A DNA stretch of 64,000 bases from Trinickia violacea (GTDB taxonomy: Bacteria > Pseudomonadota > Gammaproteobacteria > Burkholderiales > Burkholderiaceae). Shown in pieces: positions 43,658-52,502 of the stretch. The stretch lies in contig NZ_CP040077.1 in NCBI RefSeq assembly GCF_005280735.1, forward strand, positions 992,001-1,056,000, read 5' to 3'. The position numbers and the translations under genes are program-made. Numbering within the stretch: the stretch's first letter is position 1; each line of letters begins with the position of its first letter. The notes under the pieces are model-generated. The model did no database searches. It was not told where the DNA came from and saw only the letters and a program-made list of their open reading frames with translations.

Positions 43658-44191
43658 GTGGAACTTCACATGGATTCCCATCATTTCACACGCGGCCAGC
43701 CTGACTGGCGGGCCGCCGTGCTGGCTGGCGTCATCGCGGGCGTCGTGTTCCTGGCGTTAGGGGTTATCCTGATGGCACTGATGGCGGGCGCAAGTCTGCT
43801 GGAGCCTCCACGCATGGTCGCCGCGATCATGCTGGGACGAGGCGCATTGCAATCGCCGCAAGCATTCTCAATTGGCATCGTGCTCGCGGCCTTTGTGGTG
43901 CATTTTGCCCTTGCCATCGTATTCGCGCTTATCCTCGGTCTGATCATGGCGTCATTCAACCTTGACTCGAGCATGGGGATGGCTTCACTGACGGGTGGCG
44001 CTTTCGCTGCAGCCGTTTACCTGATTAATTTCTACGGCATGACAACGTTTTTTCCGTGGTTCGCAGAAGCACGCAACTGGGCCAGCCTGTTCTCTCACAT
44101 CGTCTTCGGTATCGTGGCGGCGAACATGTACATGAGACTGGAGCGCAACACATCCCGCGGGGTCAAGGCGGACGCGGGCGGCCCATCGTAG
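43658..44191 (+). CDS. Conserved-looking membrane protein, four helices
   Basis: A 177-residue integral membrane protein with helices near 19-46, 70-100, 105-130 and 140-160. The motifs AGVIAGVVFLALGVILMALMAGASLLEPPRMVAAIMLG and LFSHIVFGIVAANMYMRL suggest a family with a glycine-rich first helix and a conserved PPRMVAAI loop. Function unknown. The start is GTG at 43658, with GGGAGA about 6 bases upstream; an ATG at 43670 is the alternative. Confidence 0.75.
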   Translation: MELHMDSHHFTRGQPDWRAAVLAGVIAGVVFLALGVILMALMAGASLLEPPRMVAAIMLGRGALQSPQAFSIGIVLAAFVVHFALAIVFALILGLIMASFNLDSSMGMASLTGGAFAAAVYLINFYGMTTFFPWFAEARNWASLFSHIVFGIVAANMYMRLERNTSRGVKADAGGPS

Positions 44192-44753
44192 TCCGGTGCC
44201 GTGTTGATCGACCGGTCTCCAGAGCAGAAAAGGCTCGCCGTCTCTGAAGGCAATGCCTGCGAGCAACGGCTTGATCTTTTCGGGGCCGTCGATGGGGTGC
44301 CACGTTTTTCTCCCATTTGCGCGTGCGCGTGGTTCGATGACGGACGATCGCGAACACAAGGAAATGCGGCGCCAGGTTTTCTTGGGTTCCTCGATCAGCT
44401 TGAATACCAGCCGTCCAAACGCTTGACCGGCCTGAAGTCGTCACGCGGATTTTGCCGAACCGGCTTTCGACCGACGAAAGCGACCGGTTGGGGCGCAACA
44501 GGCGACGCGCAAGGCGGCGCTGGAGAACCGCGGCGCGGCGGCGCAAGCCGCCGCGCTGAGCCGCATTCTCGGGGCGTTGGCCGACCGGATCGCCGCGTCG
44601 GTCGTCGCGCGCTGACAAGCTGGGAATGCCGATACATCCCGTCATTCGACGAGGGGCGGCGTCTCGAACGTGTGATACTTACGGAGGCAGAGCGGGCAGC
44701 GCGGCACGCCCATTGCGCGTCACGAATGGCTCCACGACGCGGGACTTTCGATC
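44192..44753. other. Stretch with gene remnants only
   Basis: No intact gene is supported. A plus-strand frame ending at 44615 reads AAAQAAALSRILGALADRIAASVVAR, which looks like the last helix of a lost lipoprotein or membrane-linked protein (PqiC-like at best). The long open frames across 44201-45286 on the plus strand are arginine-rich shadows of the DUF2244 gene. Confidence 0.35.
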
Positions 44754-45254
44754 ATGTACGCATACTTCAGGCGGTCGTACGGGCCTGGCTCTTTCGGCGG
44801 CGAGGGAGGTGTGCCGAGTCGCGAGTGGCGCATGAAGCGCAACTGCTCCCTCACGCCGCGGCAGTCGCTCGCCGCGACTGTGTTCCTCATGGCGCTCGGC
44901 CTCGCGATCGGCGTGATAGCGGCATTCGCATTCGGCGCGTGGCTCGCGCTGCCCTTCTCGGTGCTTTGCGCCGTTTCCGTCGGCATCGCCTTTATCGCCT
45001 ACTCCAGGCACGCGACGGACGGCGAAGTGCTGACGTTCGCGCCCCCGTTCGTGATCGTCGAAGTACACGAGCGCGGACGCCGCACGTTGCATCGGATGAA
45101 TGCTGCCCGCTTGGCCGTGTCTCTCGGCGACAGCGACGGCGCCGTCTACCTTTGCGACGGCTGGCAGCGTATTCCCGTCGGAAGGCAACTGCCTGCCGCC
45201 GCCCGCGCGGAGTTCGTGCGTCAATTGCGCCGCTATATCGTGGCCGGCTGTTGA
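44754..45254 (+). CDS. DUF2244 family membrane protein
   Basis: A 166-residue protein. The core begins MKRNCSLTPRQSLAATVFLMALGLAIGVIAAFAFGAWLALPFSVLCAVSVGIAF, with two helices, and continues with the soluble part EVLTFAPPFVIVEVHERGRRTLHRMNAARLAV and IPVGRQLPAAARAEFVRQLRRYI. This is the DUF2244 layout. Genes of this family often accompany cytochrome oxidase genes, and the oxidase operon is 2.7 kb upstream. The first 26 residues may be added; a start at MKRN is possible. Confidence 0.8.
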   Translation: MYAYFRRSYGPGSFGGEGGVPSREWRMKRNCSLTPRQSLAATVFLMALGLAIGVIAAFAFGAWLALPFSVLCAVSVGIAFIAYSRHATDGEVLTFAPPFVIVEVHERGRRTLHRMNAARLAVSLGDSDGAVYLCDGWQRIPVGRQLPAAARAEFVRQLRRYIVAGC

Positions 45255-45292
45255 CATGCCGGCCGATGATCGCCCGGCATGTCTGATCGGCC

Positions 45293-45670
45293 TCACAGCA
45301 ACACGCCGAGCGCCCCGACGATGCCGATGCCGCACGCGATGCTCACGCCAATGATCGGCGCCACGCGAAATGCGCCGCGCACTCGCTCTGCAGCGGGCAG
45401 CACAGTGCCGCTCGCCAGCGCGATCAGCTGTCCTGCAACCAACGGCAGCAGCAAAGCGTTGAGCACCTGGGCGGCGATGTTGAGCGACAGAGGGTCCGGC
45501 ACGCGCGCAACGAACACCGCACTGCGATCACCGTTGACCCGGTAGAACCATCGCGCCTCGAACGGATGCAGGACCAGTGAACGGCGCTAGCCCGCGATTT
45601 CACCGAAGCCCCACGCGAGGGCGAGGGACGACACAAGCGCCGCCACCATCGTGGCGCCGAGCGCGCGCAT
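45293..45670 (-). pseudogene. C-terminal remnant of an Nramp metal transporter
   Basis: The minus-strand frame reads RALGATMVAALVSSLALAWGFGEIAG, an in-frame TAG at 45587-45589, then RRSLVLHPFEARWFY and LSLNIAAQVLNALLLPLVAGQLIALA. This is the end of an Nramp (MntH-type) divalent metal transporter: WGxGE and LNALLLP motifs. The part between WFY and the last motif is shorter than normal, and everything N-terminal is missing. The fragment ends at the tRNA terminator. Confidence 0.7.
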
Positions 45671-45696
45671 ACGTCGGCGCGGATTCTCAGGGAATA

Positions 45697-45732
45697 AAAA
45701 ACCCCGTAAGACCTTGATCTTACGGGGTTTTT
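45697..45732 (-). terminator. Terminator of the tRNA-Leu gene
   Basis: A 15-bp perfect stem (45697-45711 with 45718-45732) with A and T runs on both sides, 33 bases past the tRNA 3' end on the minus strand. Confidence 0.9.
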
Positions 45733-45764
45733 TGGAATGCTGCGGCTCTTGCCGGAACATTTTC

Positions 45765-45849
45765 TGGTGCCCAGGGCCGGAATCGAACCGGCACGCCTTG
45801 CGGCGGGGGATTTTGAGTCCCCTGCGTCTACCAATTTCACCACCTGGGC
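45765..45849 (-). tRNA. tRNA-Leu (anticodon CAA)
   Basis: On the minus strand it starts GCCCAGGTGGTGAAATTGG and ends CCTGGGCACCA, so the acceptor stem GCCCAGG/CCTGGGC closes and CCA is encoded. The anticodon loop reads CTCAAAA between GGGGA and TCCCC, giving anticodon CAA for UUG. A long variable arm of the leucine type (CGCCGCAAGGCGT) and the T loop GGTTCGATTCC are present. Length 85. It marks the right edge of the accessory region. Confidence 0.95.
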
Positions 45850-45989
45850 TTATTCTCGATCGCCGTGCTTATGGACCACGCTTACGGTCGCGCATGACGG
45901 AAGACGGCGATTATGTCGGAAAACGGCGAAACGAGCAAGTTCGCCGGTTTGCACCCTCCGGCGCGGGGCCGAAGGGCGCTCGGGCCCAC

Positions 45990-47147
45990 TCACTGGCTCA
46001 AGTAGACAAACTTCCCATTCTTGATGACACCCATCACGCTCGCGCGCTGATCGAGCCCGACGTGATCCTTCGCGCTCGTATTGACGACCCCGTTCGGCGC
46101 CACGAGCTCATGCGCGTTCTCGAGTTCCTGGCGCAACGCGACGCGAAACGCGGGCGTGCCGGGCTGCGCGGTTTTCAGCGCCCGCGCGACCGCGTCCTGA
46201 AGCCGCGGATAGACGCCCGCCGCGTCCCCGGCGAACTGCGTGACGGTGTCGGGCCCGTACTTCGCCTCGTAGGCATCGACGAACGCGAGCGCCGCCTTTT
46301 TCGCCGGATGATCGGCCGGCAGCGTGCGCGCGACCACGACCGGCTGCGTCGGAAACAGCGTCCCTTCGACATCCTTGCCGCCCAGCTTGATGAACTCGGG
46401 CGTCGCGATGCCGTGCGTCTGATAAATCGGCCCCTTGAAGCCGCGCTCCACGAGCGTGCGTTGCGGCAGCACGGCCGGCGTGCCCGCGCCCGCGATCAGG
46501 ATCGCGTCGGGCTTCGCCGCCATCAGCTTGAGCACCTGCCCGGTCACGCTGGTATCGGTACGGTTGAAGCGCTCGCTCGCGACGATCTTGATGTGCCGCA
46601 GCTCAGCGAACTTCGAAAACTCGTTGAGCCAGCTATCGCCGTAGCTGTCGGCAAAACCGATGAAGCCCACGGTCTTCACGTTGTGGTTCGACATGTAGCG
46701 CGTCATCACGTCGGCCATTGCGCTGTCGGTCTGCGCCATCTTGAACGCCCACATGCGCTTGCCTTCCTGAGGCTCCACCACCGACGCCGAGCCGATCAGC
46801 GTGATCATCGGCGTCTGGTATTCGGAGACCGGATCGAGCGCTGCAAGCGCCGCCGGCGTGACGTTGGGCCCGACGATCACGTCGACCTTGTCTTCGGTCA
46901 CGAACTTGCGGATGTTGCGCACGGCGGCGCCCGGGTCCGAGCCGTCGTCGAGGATCAGGTATTGCGCGTTCTGGCCGGCGATCGTCTTCGGCCACATCAG
47001 CATCGCGTTCTTGCTCGTGATGCCGATCGTGGCGGCGGGGCCGGTCGTGGACAGGTCGATGCCGACTTTGATATCGGCGTGCGCGGCAGCGCTCAGTGCG
47101 AGCGCGGCCAGCGCGAGCGCACCGCGCAGTTTCTGGGACAACGCCAT
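45990..47147 (-). CDS. LivK-type ABC substrate-binding protein
   Basis: A 385-residue periplasmic binding protein of the branched-chain amino acid type. The signal peptide ends SAAAHA before DIKVGIDLSTTGPAATIG. DVIVGPNVTPAALAALDP and MITLIGSASVVEPQEGKRMWAFKM mark the ligand lobe. It has no permease or ATPase genes nearby, so it is an orphan receptor for a system elsewhere; aromatic or other carboxylates are common ligands. The ATG at 47147 follows GGAGAC, which decides it over an upstream in-frame start. Confidence 0.88.
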   Translation of the reverse strand: MALSQKLRGALALAALALSAAAHADIKVGIDLSTTGPAATIGITSKNAMLMWPKTIAGQNAQYLILDDGSDPGAAVRNIRKFVTEDKVDVIVGPNVTPAALAALDPVSEYQTPMITLIGSASVVEPQEGKRMWAFKMAQTDSAMADVMTRYMSNHNVKTVGFIGFADSYGDSWLNEFSKFAELRHIKIVASERFNRTDTSVTGQVLKLMAAKPDAILIAGAGTPAVLPQRTLVERGFKGPIYQTHGIATPEFIKLGGKDVEGTLFPTQPVVVARTLPADHPAKKAALAFVDAYEAKYGPDTVTQFAGDAAGVYPRLQDAVARALKTAQPGTPAFRVALRQELENAHELVAPNGVVNTSAKDHVGLDQRASVMGVIKNGKFVYLSQ

Positions 47148-47261
47148 GTAGGTCTCCGGACTAAGGATGCGAAAAGGATGCGAAACGCGGGAAATGAAAG
47201 CAGAAGACAAAAAGCGCTGCATTGAGGCCGCAACCCCCCCGGAAGCCGCGGCCCTCGAGCC

Positions 47262-48203
47262 TCAAAGCTCGTAGCTTTCGTGCTCGCCCTTCAACGCCTG
47301 TTCGATCAGCTTGCGATTGAGCGTCGGCGACAGCAGCTCGACGAGCGTATACACATAGCTGCGCAAATACGCGCCCTGCTTGAGCGCGACGCGTGTGACG
47401 TTGCTGCCGAACAGGTGGCCGACCGGCATCGCCCGCAGGTGCCGGTCGCGCTCGCCGTTGAACGCGATGTCGGCCATGATGCCGACGCCGAGCCCGAGCT
47501 CGACATAAGTCTTGATGACATCGGCGTCGATCGCCTCGAGCACGATGTCCGGCACGAGGCCGCGCAACTGGAACGCGTGGTTGATCTTCGAGCGGCCCGC
47601 AAACGCGTTGTCGTAGGTAATCAGCGGAAACTGCGCGAGATCGTTCAGCGACAGCAGCTTGCGCTCGAGCAGCGGGTGGTCGGCAGGCATGACCGCCACG
47701 TGGTGCCACTGGAAGCAGGGCAGCGACACCAGCTCCTTGTAGCCCGCGATCGCCTCGGTCGCGATCGCGAGGTCGGCCTGATCGTGCATGACCATTTCGG
47801 CGACCTGGGTCGGGCTCCCTTGCAGAATCGAAAGGTGGACCTTCGGGAAGCGCTTCTTGAATTCGGCGATCGCGGCAGGCAGCGAGTAGCGAGCCTGCGT
47901 GTGGGTGGCGGCGATCACGAGATTGCCCTGGTCCTGCGCGGCGAAATCCTTGCCGACGCGTTTCAGGCTCTCAACCTCCTGAAGAATGCGCTCGACCGAC
48001 GCCAGGATGATCCGCCCAGGCTCCGTCAGCGACCGCACGCGCTTGCCGTGGCGCGTGAAGATTTCGACGCCGAGCTCGTCCTCGAGCTCGATGATCGCTT
48101 TCGACACCCCTGGCTGCGACGTATACAGCGCCTTGGCCGCTTCGGTCAGGTTGAAGTTCTGGCGGACGGCCTCGCGGACGAAGCGAAACTGGTGCAGGTT
48201 CAT
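47262..48203 (-). CDS. cysB: CysB, LysR-type regulator of sulfur assimilation
   Basis: A 313-residue LysR protein. The winged helix reads MNLHQFRFVREAVRQNFNLTEAAKALYTSQPGVSKAIIELEDELGVEIF, the standard CysB opening. The effector domain has AATHTQARYSLPAAIAEFKKRFPKVHLSILQGSPTQVAEMV, with the TxTQARY stretch that contacts sulfate or acetylserine in CysB. It is divergent from cysI. Burkholderia also has the paralogue SsuR; location beside cysI favours CysB. Confidence 0.9.
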   Translation of the reverse strand: MNLHQFRFVREAVRQNFNLTEAAKALYTSQPGVSKAIIELEDELGVEIFTRHGKRVRSLTEPGRIILASVERILQEVESLKRVGKDFAAQDQGNLVIAATHTQARYSLPAAIAEFKKRFPKVHLSILQGSPTQVAEMVMHDQADLAIATEAIAGYKELVSLPCFQWHHVAVMPADHPLLERKLLSLNDLAQFPLITYDNAFAGRSKINHAFQLRGLVPDIVLEAIDADVIKTYVELGLGVGIMADIAFNGERDRHLRAMPVGHLFGSNVTRVALKQGAYLRSYVYTLVELLSPTLNRKLIEQALKGEHESYEL

Positions 48204-48418
48204 TTATAACCCTTCCGCATATGCAAACAAGTTTTTAGTCGTTTGAAATATAAGGCCAGTTTATTACGATCACCGCAGGTTTTTCAATATCGATATCTGT
48301 ATTTGTCATTAGCAAATGAGCAGGCGGTCTAAACGGCCGACGCGTTTGCGAATCGACAGCTGTTTCGGACGCTGCGTGGCTAGGACGCAGCGTGGCACAT
48401 AGACACTGGGGTCCCCGA
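48204..48418. promoter_or_regulatory. cysB-cysI divergent promoter region
   Basis: 215 bases, clearly more AT-rich than the genes on either side in 48204-48320. A CysB-type activator usually binds such regions just upstream of the -35 element. I could not fix hexamers or a binding half-site by eye. Confidence 0.45.
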
Positions 48419-50098
48419 ATGTACCAATACGATCAGTACGACCAGACACTCGTCGACGAGCGCGTCGCGCAGTACCGCGACCAGGTTCGCCGCCGCCTGT
48501 CGGGCGAATTGAGCGAGGAAGAGTTCCGTCCGCTGCGCCTGCAAAACGGCCTGTACATGCAGCGCCACGCGTACATGCACCGCATCGCGATTCCTTACGG
48601 CAACCTGCGCAGCGACCAGCTGCGCATGCTGGCGCGCATCGCACGCGAGCACGACCGCGGCTACGGCCATTTCTCGACGCGCACGAACATCCAGTACAAC
48701 TGGATCAAGCTCGAAGAAACGCCGGAGCTGCTCGCGAAGCTCGCGTCGGTGCAGATGCACGGCATCCAGACCTCGGGCAACGACATCCGCAACATCACCG
48801 CCGACCAGTTCGCCGGCGTCGCGCCCGACGAAATCGTCGATCCGCGCCCGTGGGCCGAGATTCTGCGCCAATGGTCGACGTTCCACCCCGAGTTCAACTG
48901 GCTGCCGCGCAAGTTCAAGATCGCGGTGTCGGGCACGAAGGAAGACCGCGTCGCGGTGCAAATCCACGATTTGGGCGTCTATCTGTCGAAGAACGAAGCG
49001 GGCGAAGTCGTCTGCGCGATTCTCGCGGGCGGGGGCCTGGGCCGCACGCCGGTCATCGGCTCGGTGATCCGCGAAAACCTGCCGTGGCAGCACCTGCTCA
49101 CGTATTGCGAAGCGGTGCTGCGCGTGTATAACCGCTTCGGCCGCCGCGACAACATGTACAAGGCGCGCATCAAGATTCTCGTGAAGGCGCTGGGGCCCGT
49201 GAAGTTCGCGCAGCAAGTCGAAGAGGAATGGCAGCACCTGAAGGACGGCCCGTCGACGCTCACGCAGGAAGAGTACGAGCGCATCGCGCAGTACTTCCAG
49301 CCGCCGGAATACGAGAAGCTGTCGGACACCGACGCCTCGTTCGAAAAGCATCTGCTCGAAAGCAAGCCGTTCGCGCGCTGGATCGAGCGCAACCTGCGTC
49401 CGCACAAGGTGCCGGGCTACGCGGCGGTGACGCTGTCGCTGAAGCCGGCAGTGGGCGCGCCTGGCGATGCCACCGACGTCCAAATGGAAGCCGTCGCCGA
49501 CTGGGCGGACCAGTACTCGCTCGGCGAAATCCGCGTGTCGCACGAGCAGAATCTGATTCTCGCGAACGTGAAGAAGCGCGACCTGTACGCGCTGTGGGAA
49601 GACGCGAAGCAGCACGGTTTCGCAACGGCGAACATCGGCCTGCTGACCGACATCATCGCGTGCCCGGGCGGCGATTTCTGCTCGCTCGCGAATGCGAAGT
49701 CGCTGCCGATCGCGCAGGCGATCCAAGACCGCTTCAGCGATCTCGACTACGTGTACGACCTCGGCGACCTGTCGCTGAACATCTCGGGCTGCATCAACTC
49801 GTGCGGCCACCACCACGTGGGCAACATCGGCATTCTCGGCGTCGACAAGGACGGCTCCGAGTGGTACCAGGTGACGCTCGGCGGCGAGCAGGGCACGGGC
49901 GCCACGGGCGCACATCTGGGCCGCGTGATCGGGCCGTCGTTCTCGGCGGAGGAAATGCCGGACGTGCTGTCGAAGGTGATCGATACGTTTGTCGAGCACC
50001 GCGTCGACGGCGAGCGCTTCATCGACACGTACAACCGCATCGGCGTCGCACCGTTCAAGGAACGCGTGTACGCATCGCGTCAACCGGCGCACGCCTGA
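48419..50098 (+). CDS. cysI: Sulfite reductase hemoprotein (nitrite/sulfite reductase)
   Basis: A 559-residue sirohaem/4Fe-4S enzyme that reduces sulfite to sulfide. The two ferredoxin-like halves are in place (YGHFSTRTNIQYNWIKL; GEIRVSHEQNLILANV). Cluster cysteines are in IIACPGGDFCSLA near residue 414 and NISGCINSCGHHHVG near residue 458. No flavoprotein gene (cysJ) follows; ferredoxin or another donor is likely. The start at 48419 (MYQYDQYDQ) is preferred over a GTG nine codons upstream, though no good Shine-Dalgarno is seen. First gene of the sulfate operon. Confidence 0.93.
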   Translation: MYQYDQYDQTLVDERVAQYRDQVRRRLSGELSEEEFRPLRLQNGLYMQRHAYMHRIAIPYGNLRSDQLRMLARIAREHDRGYGHFSTRTNIQYNWIKLEETPELLAKLASVQMHGIQTSGNDIRNITADQFAGVAPDEIVDPRPWAEILRQWSTFHPEFNWLPRKFKIAVSGTKEDRVAVQIHDLGVYLSKNEAGEVVCAILAGGGLGRTPVIGSVIRENLPWQHLLTYCEAVLRVYNRFGRRDNMYKARIKILVKALGPVKFAQQVEEEWQHLKDGPSTLTQEEYERIAQYFQPPEYEKLSDTDASFEKHLLESKPFARWIERNLRPHKVPGYAAVTLSLKPAVGAPGDATDVQMEAVADWADQYSLGEIRVSHEQNLILANVKKRDLYALWEDAKQHGFATANIGLLTDIIACPGGDFCSLANAKSLPIAQAIQDRFSDLDYVYDLGDLSLNISGCINSCGHHHVGNIGILGVDKDGSEWYQVTLGGEQGTGATGAHLGRVIGPSFSAEEMPDVLSKVIDTFVEHRVDGERFIDTYNRIGVAPFKERVYASRQPAHA

Positions 50099-50126
50099 TT
50101 CGCGACTGAGCTAAGGATTTTTGCAG

Positions 50127-50672
50127 ATGACTTCGATTATCAAGAACCGCTCGGTGGTCAGCGACGACTGGACCGTCGTGCGTGCCTCGGAAGACGGCGC
50201 GCTGCCCGGCGTGGACGCGCTGCCGGCCGGCAAGGTGCTCGTGCCGCTCGCGTTGTGGCAGGCCGCGCGCGACACGCTGGTGGCGACCAAGAGCAAGGCC
50301 GAGCTTGGCGTCTGGCTCGCGCCGGACAGCGAACCGGCCGACATCGTGGCCGATTTCGACAAGATCACGCTGATCGGCGTCGATTTCCCGGTGTTCCGCG
50401 ACGGCCGCGGCTACAGCACCGCGTACTTGCTGCGCAAGCGCCACGGCTGGACGGGCGAGCTGCGCGCGATCGGCGACGTGGCGCGCGACCACCTGCACCA
50501 CCTCGCGCGCTGCGGTTTCGATGCGTTCGCCGTGCGCGCCGACAAGGACATCCACGACGCGCTGCGAGCTTTCACGGAGTTTTCGGTGCTCTATCAGGGC
50601 GCTGTCGACGACCCGAATCCGCTGTTCCGCCGCCGTGCGGCTGCGGCGGCTGCGCAAAAGGCTTCCGCATGA
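50127..50672 (+). CDS. DUF934 family protein of the sulfite reductase operon
   Basis: A 181-residue soluble protein with the DUF934 look: VLVPLALWQAAR, FPVFRDGRGYSTAYLLRKRHGWTGELRAIGDVARDHLHHLARCGFDAFAVRADKD. DUF934 proteins regularly follow cysI in proteobacteria and may help sulfite reductase electron supply, which is unproven. AAGGA lies 9 bases before the ATG at 50127. The stop overlaps cysH by four bases (ATGA). Confidence 0.88.
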   Translation: MTSIIKNRSVVSDDWTVVRASEDGALPGVDALPAGKVLVPLALWQAARDTLVATKSKAELGVWLAPDSEPADIVADFDKITLIGVDFPVFRDGRGYSTAYLLRKRHGWTGELRAIGDVARDHLHHLARCGFDAFAVRADKDIHDALRAFTEFSVLYQGAVDDPNPLFRRRAAAAAAQKASA

Positions 50673-51430
50673 GCACAGCGAATACGTCCGCGGTCATCGA
50701 CGACGCGCTCGCCGCGAAGATCGAGCGCCTGAACACGCTGATCGATGCGATCGCCGCGCGCCACGCCAAGGTCAAGCTCGCGAGCAGCCTCGCGGCGGAA
50801 GACATGCTGCTCACGCATGCGATCCTGTCGCGCGGCGCCAAGATCGGCATCTTCTCGCTGAACACGGGGCGCCTGCATGCCGAAACGCTCGGCATGATCG
50901 ACCGCGTGCGCGAGCGCTACGGCTACGAGATCGAACAGTTCCACCCGCAGGCGGATGCGGTCGACCAATACGTCGCGGAGCACGGCCTGAACGCGTTCTA
51001 CGAGAGCGTCGATCTGCGCAAGCGCTGCTGCGAAATCCGCAAGGTGGAACCGCTCAATCGCGCGCTCGCCGACGTCGAGGCCTGGGTGACCGGCCAGCGC
51101 CGCGAACAATCGGTAACACGCGCCGAGCTGCACGAGGAAGAAAAGGACGCCGCCCGTCAAATCGCTAAATACAATCCTTTAGTGGATTGGACTGAGGCGG
51201 ACGTGTGGGCGTACTTGAAGGCGTTCGACGTGCCGGTCAACCCGCTGCATGCACGCGGCTACCCGAGCATCGGCTGCGAGCCCTGTACGCGTGCGATCCG
51301 CCCCGGCGAGGACAGCCGGGCAGGCCGCTGGTGGTGGGAGTCGCGCGACACGAAGGAATGCGGCTTGCACATCACGACGATCCCGATCGTCCCAGCCGCC
51401 GAAAACGCCGAGAACGCAACCGCCCGATAG
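50669..51430 (+). CDS. cysH: APS-type phosphosulfate/adenylylsulfate reductase
   Basis: A 253-residue PP-loop reductase. ASSLAAEDMLLTHAI and IFSLNTGRLHAETLGMID bind the nucleotide. Two cysteine pairs, RKRCCEIRKVEP and GCEPCTRAI, plus the last catalytic KECGLH, show a 4Fe-4S cluster and hence an adenylylsulfate (APS) reductase, not the E. coli PAPS type. This fits the absence of cysC here. Product is sulfite for CysI. The ATG overlaps the DUF934 stop. Confidence 0.92.
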   Translation: MSTANTSAVIDDALAAKIERLNTLIDAIAARHAKVKLASSLAAEDMLLTHAILSRGAKIGIFSLNTGRLHAETLGMIDRVRERYGYEIEQFHPQADAVDQYVAEHGLNAFYESVDLRKRCCEIRKVEPLNRALADVEAWVTGQRREQSVTRAELHEEEKDAARQIAKYNPLVDWTEADVWAYLKAFDVPVNPLHARGYPSIGCEPCTRAIRPGEDSRAGRWWWESRDTKECGLHITTIPIVPAAENAENATAR

Positions 51431-51511
51431 CATCATCCGACGAATACTGCCGCAGCGCCGAGCCCACCGGGCGACACCGCTTGCGACGTGACGCTGAGAA
51501 GGACCCAGAAC

Positions 51512-52477
51512 ATGAGCACGACGCTCGAACCCACTACCGCCGCCCAACCGCTCTCCATCACGGCCAATCGTATGGATCACCTCGACTGGCTCGAAGCGGA
51601 GTCGATCTACATCCTGCGCGAACTGGTCGCCGAGTGCAGCAAGCCTGCGCTGCTGTTTTCGGGCGGCAAGGATTCCGTCGTCGTGCTGCATCTGGCGCTG
51701 AAGGCATTCGGCCTCGGCGCGAACCGCAAGACTTCGCTGCCGTTCCCGCTCGTGCACATCGACACGGGCCACAACTACGGCGAAGTGATCGACTTCCGCG
51801 ATCGCCGCGCCGCCGAGATCGGTGCGGAGCTGGTGGTCGGCCACGTCGAAGACTCGATCAAGCGCGGCACGGTGCGTCTGCGCCGCGAGACCGATTCGCG
51901 CAACGCCGCGCAAGCGGTCACGCTGCTCGAAACGATCGAAGCGCACGGCTATACCGCGATGATCGGCGGCGCGCGCCGCGACGAAGAGAAGGCCCGCGCG
52001 AAGGAGCGTATCTTCTCGTTCCGCGACGAATTCGGCCAATGGGACCCGAAGGCGCAGCGCCCGGAACTGTGGAGCCTCTACAACGCGCGCCTGCACAACG
52101 GCGAGCATCTGCGCGTGTTCCCGATCTCGAACTGGACCGAACTCGACGTGTGGCAGTACATCGCGCGCGAAGGGCTCGAATTGCCGTCGATCTACTACGC
52201 GCACCACCGCGAGATCGTGCGCCGCAACGGGCTGCTCGTGCCGGTGACGCCGCTCACGCCGATGCGCGAAGGCGAGACGAGCGAGACGGCGCTGGTGCGC
52301 TTCCGCACCGTCGGCGACATCAGCTGCACGTGCCCGGTCGAAAGCGACGCGGACGATCTCGCGAAGATCATCGCCGAAACGGCCGTGACCGAAATCACGG
52401 AGCGCGGCGCGACGCGGATGGACGACCAGACCTCCGAAGCCGCGATGGAACAGCGCAAGAAGCAAGGGTATTTCTAA
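51512..52477 (+). CDS. cysD: Sulfate adenylyltransferase subunit 2
   Basis: A 321-residue PP-loop enzyme. LLFSGGKDSVVVLHLALKAF is the ATP pyrophosphatase loop; LVHIDTGHNYGEVIDFRD and IGGARRDEEKARAKERIFSFRDEFGQWDPKAQRPELW are CysD hallmarks. It makes APS from sulfate and ATP with CysN. The start at 51512 (MSTTLEPTT) follows AAGGA; the next gene, cysN, begins 25 bases after the stop. Confidence 0.95.
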   Translation: MSTTLEPTTAAQPLSITANRMDHLDWLEAESIYILRELVAECSKPALLFSGGKDSVVVLHLALKAFGLGANRKTSLPFPLVHIDTGHNYGEVIDFRDRRAAEIGAELVVGHVEDSIKRGTVRLRRETDSRNAAQAVTLLETIEAHGYTAMIGGARRDEEKARAKERIFSFRDEFGQWDPKAQRPELWSLYNARLHNGEHLRVFPISNWTELDVWQYIAREGLELPSIYYAHHREIVRRNGLLVPVTPLTPMREGETSETALVRFRTVGDISCTCPVESDADDLAKIIAETAVTEITERGATRMDDQTSEAAMEQRKKQGYF

Positions 52478-52502
52478 GCACACGAACGAGGGCAGGACAA
52501 TC

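Noticed and set aside
44201..45286. A 361-codon open frame on the plus strand
   Set aside because: It is arginine-rich, has no motif and overlaps in another frame the well-supported DUF2244 gene at 44754-45254. It is a high-GC shadow.
45765..45849. tRNA-Leu as a proven island attachment site
   Set aside because: I found no second copy of the tRNA 3' end near the left boundary and no integrase gene, so only a suspicion is recorded.
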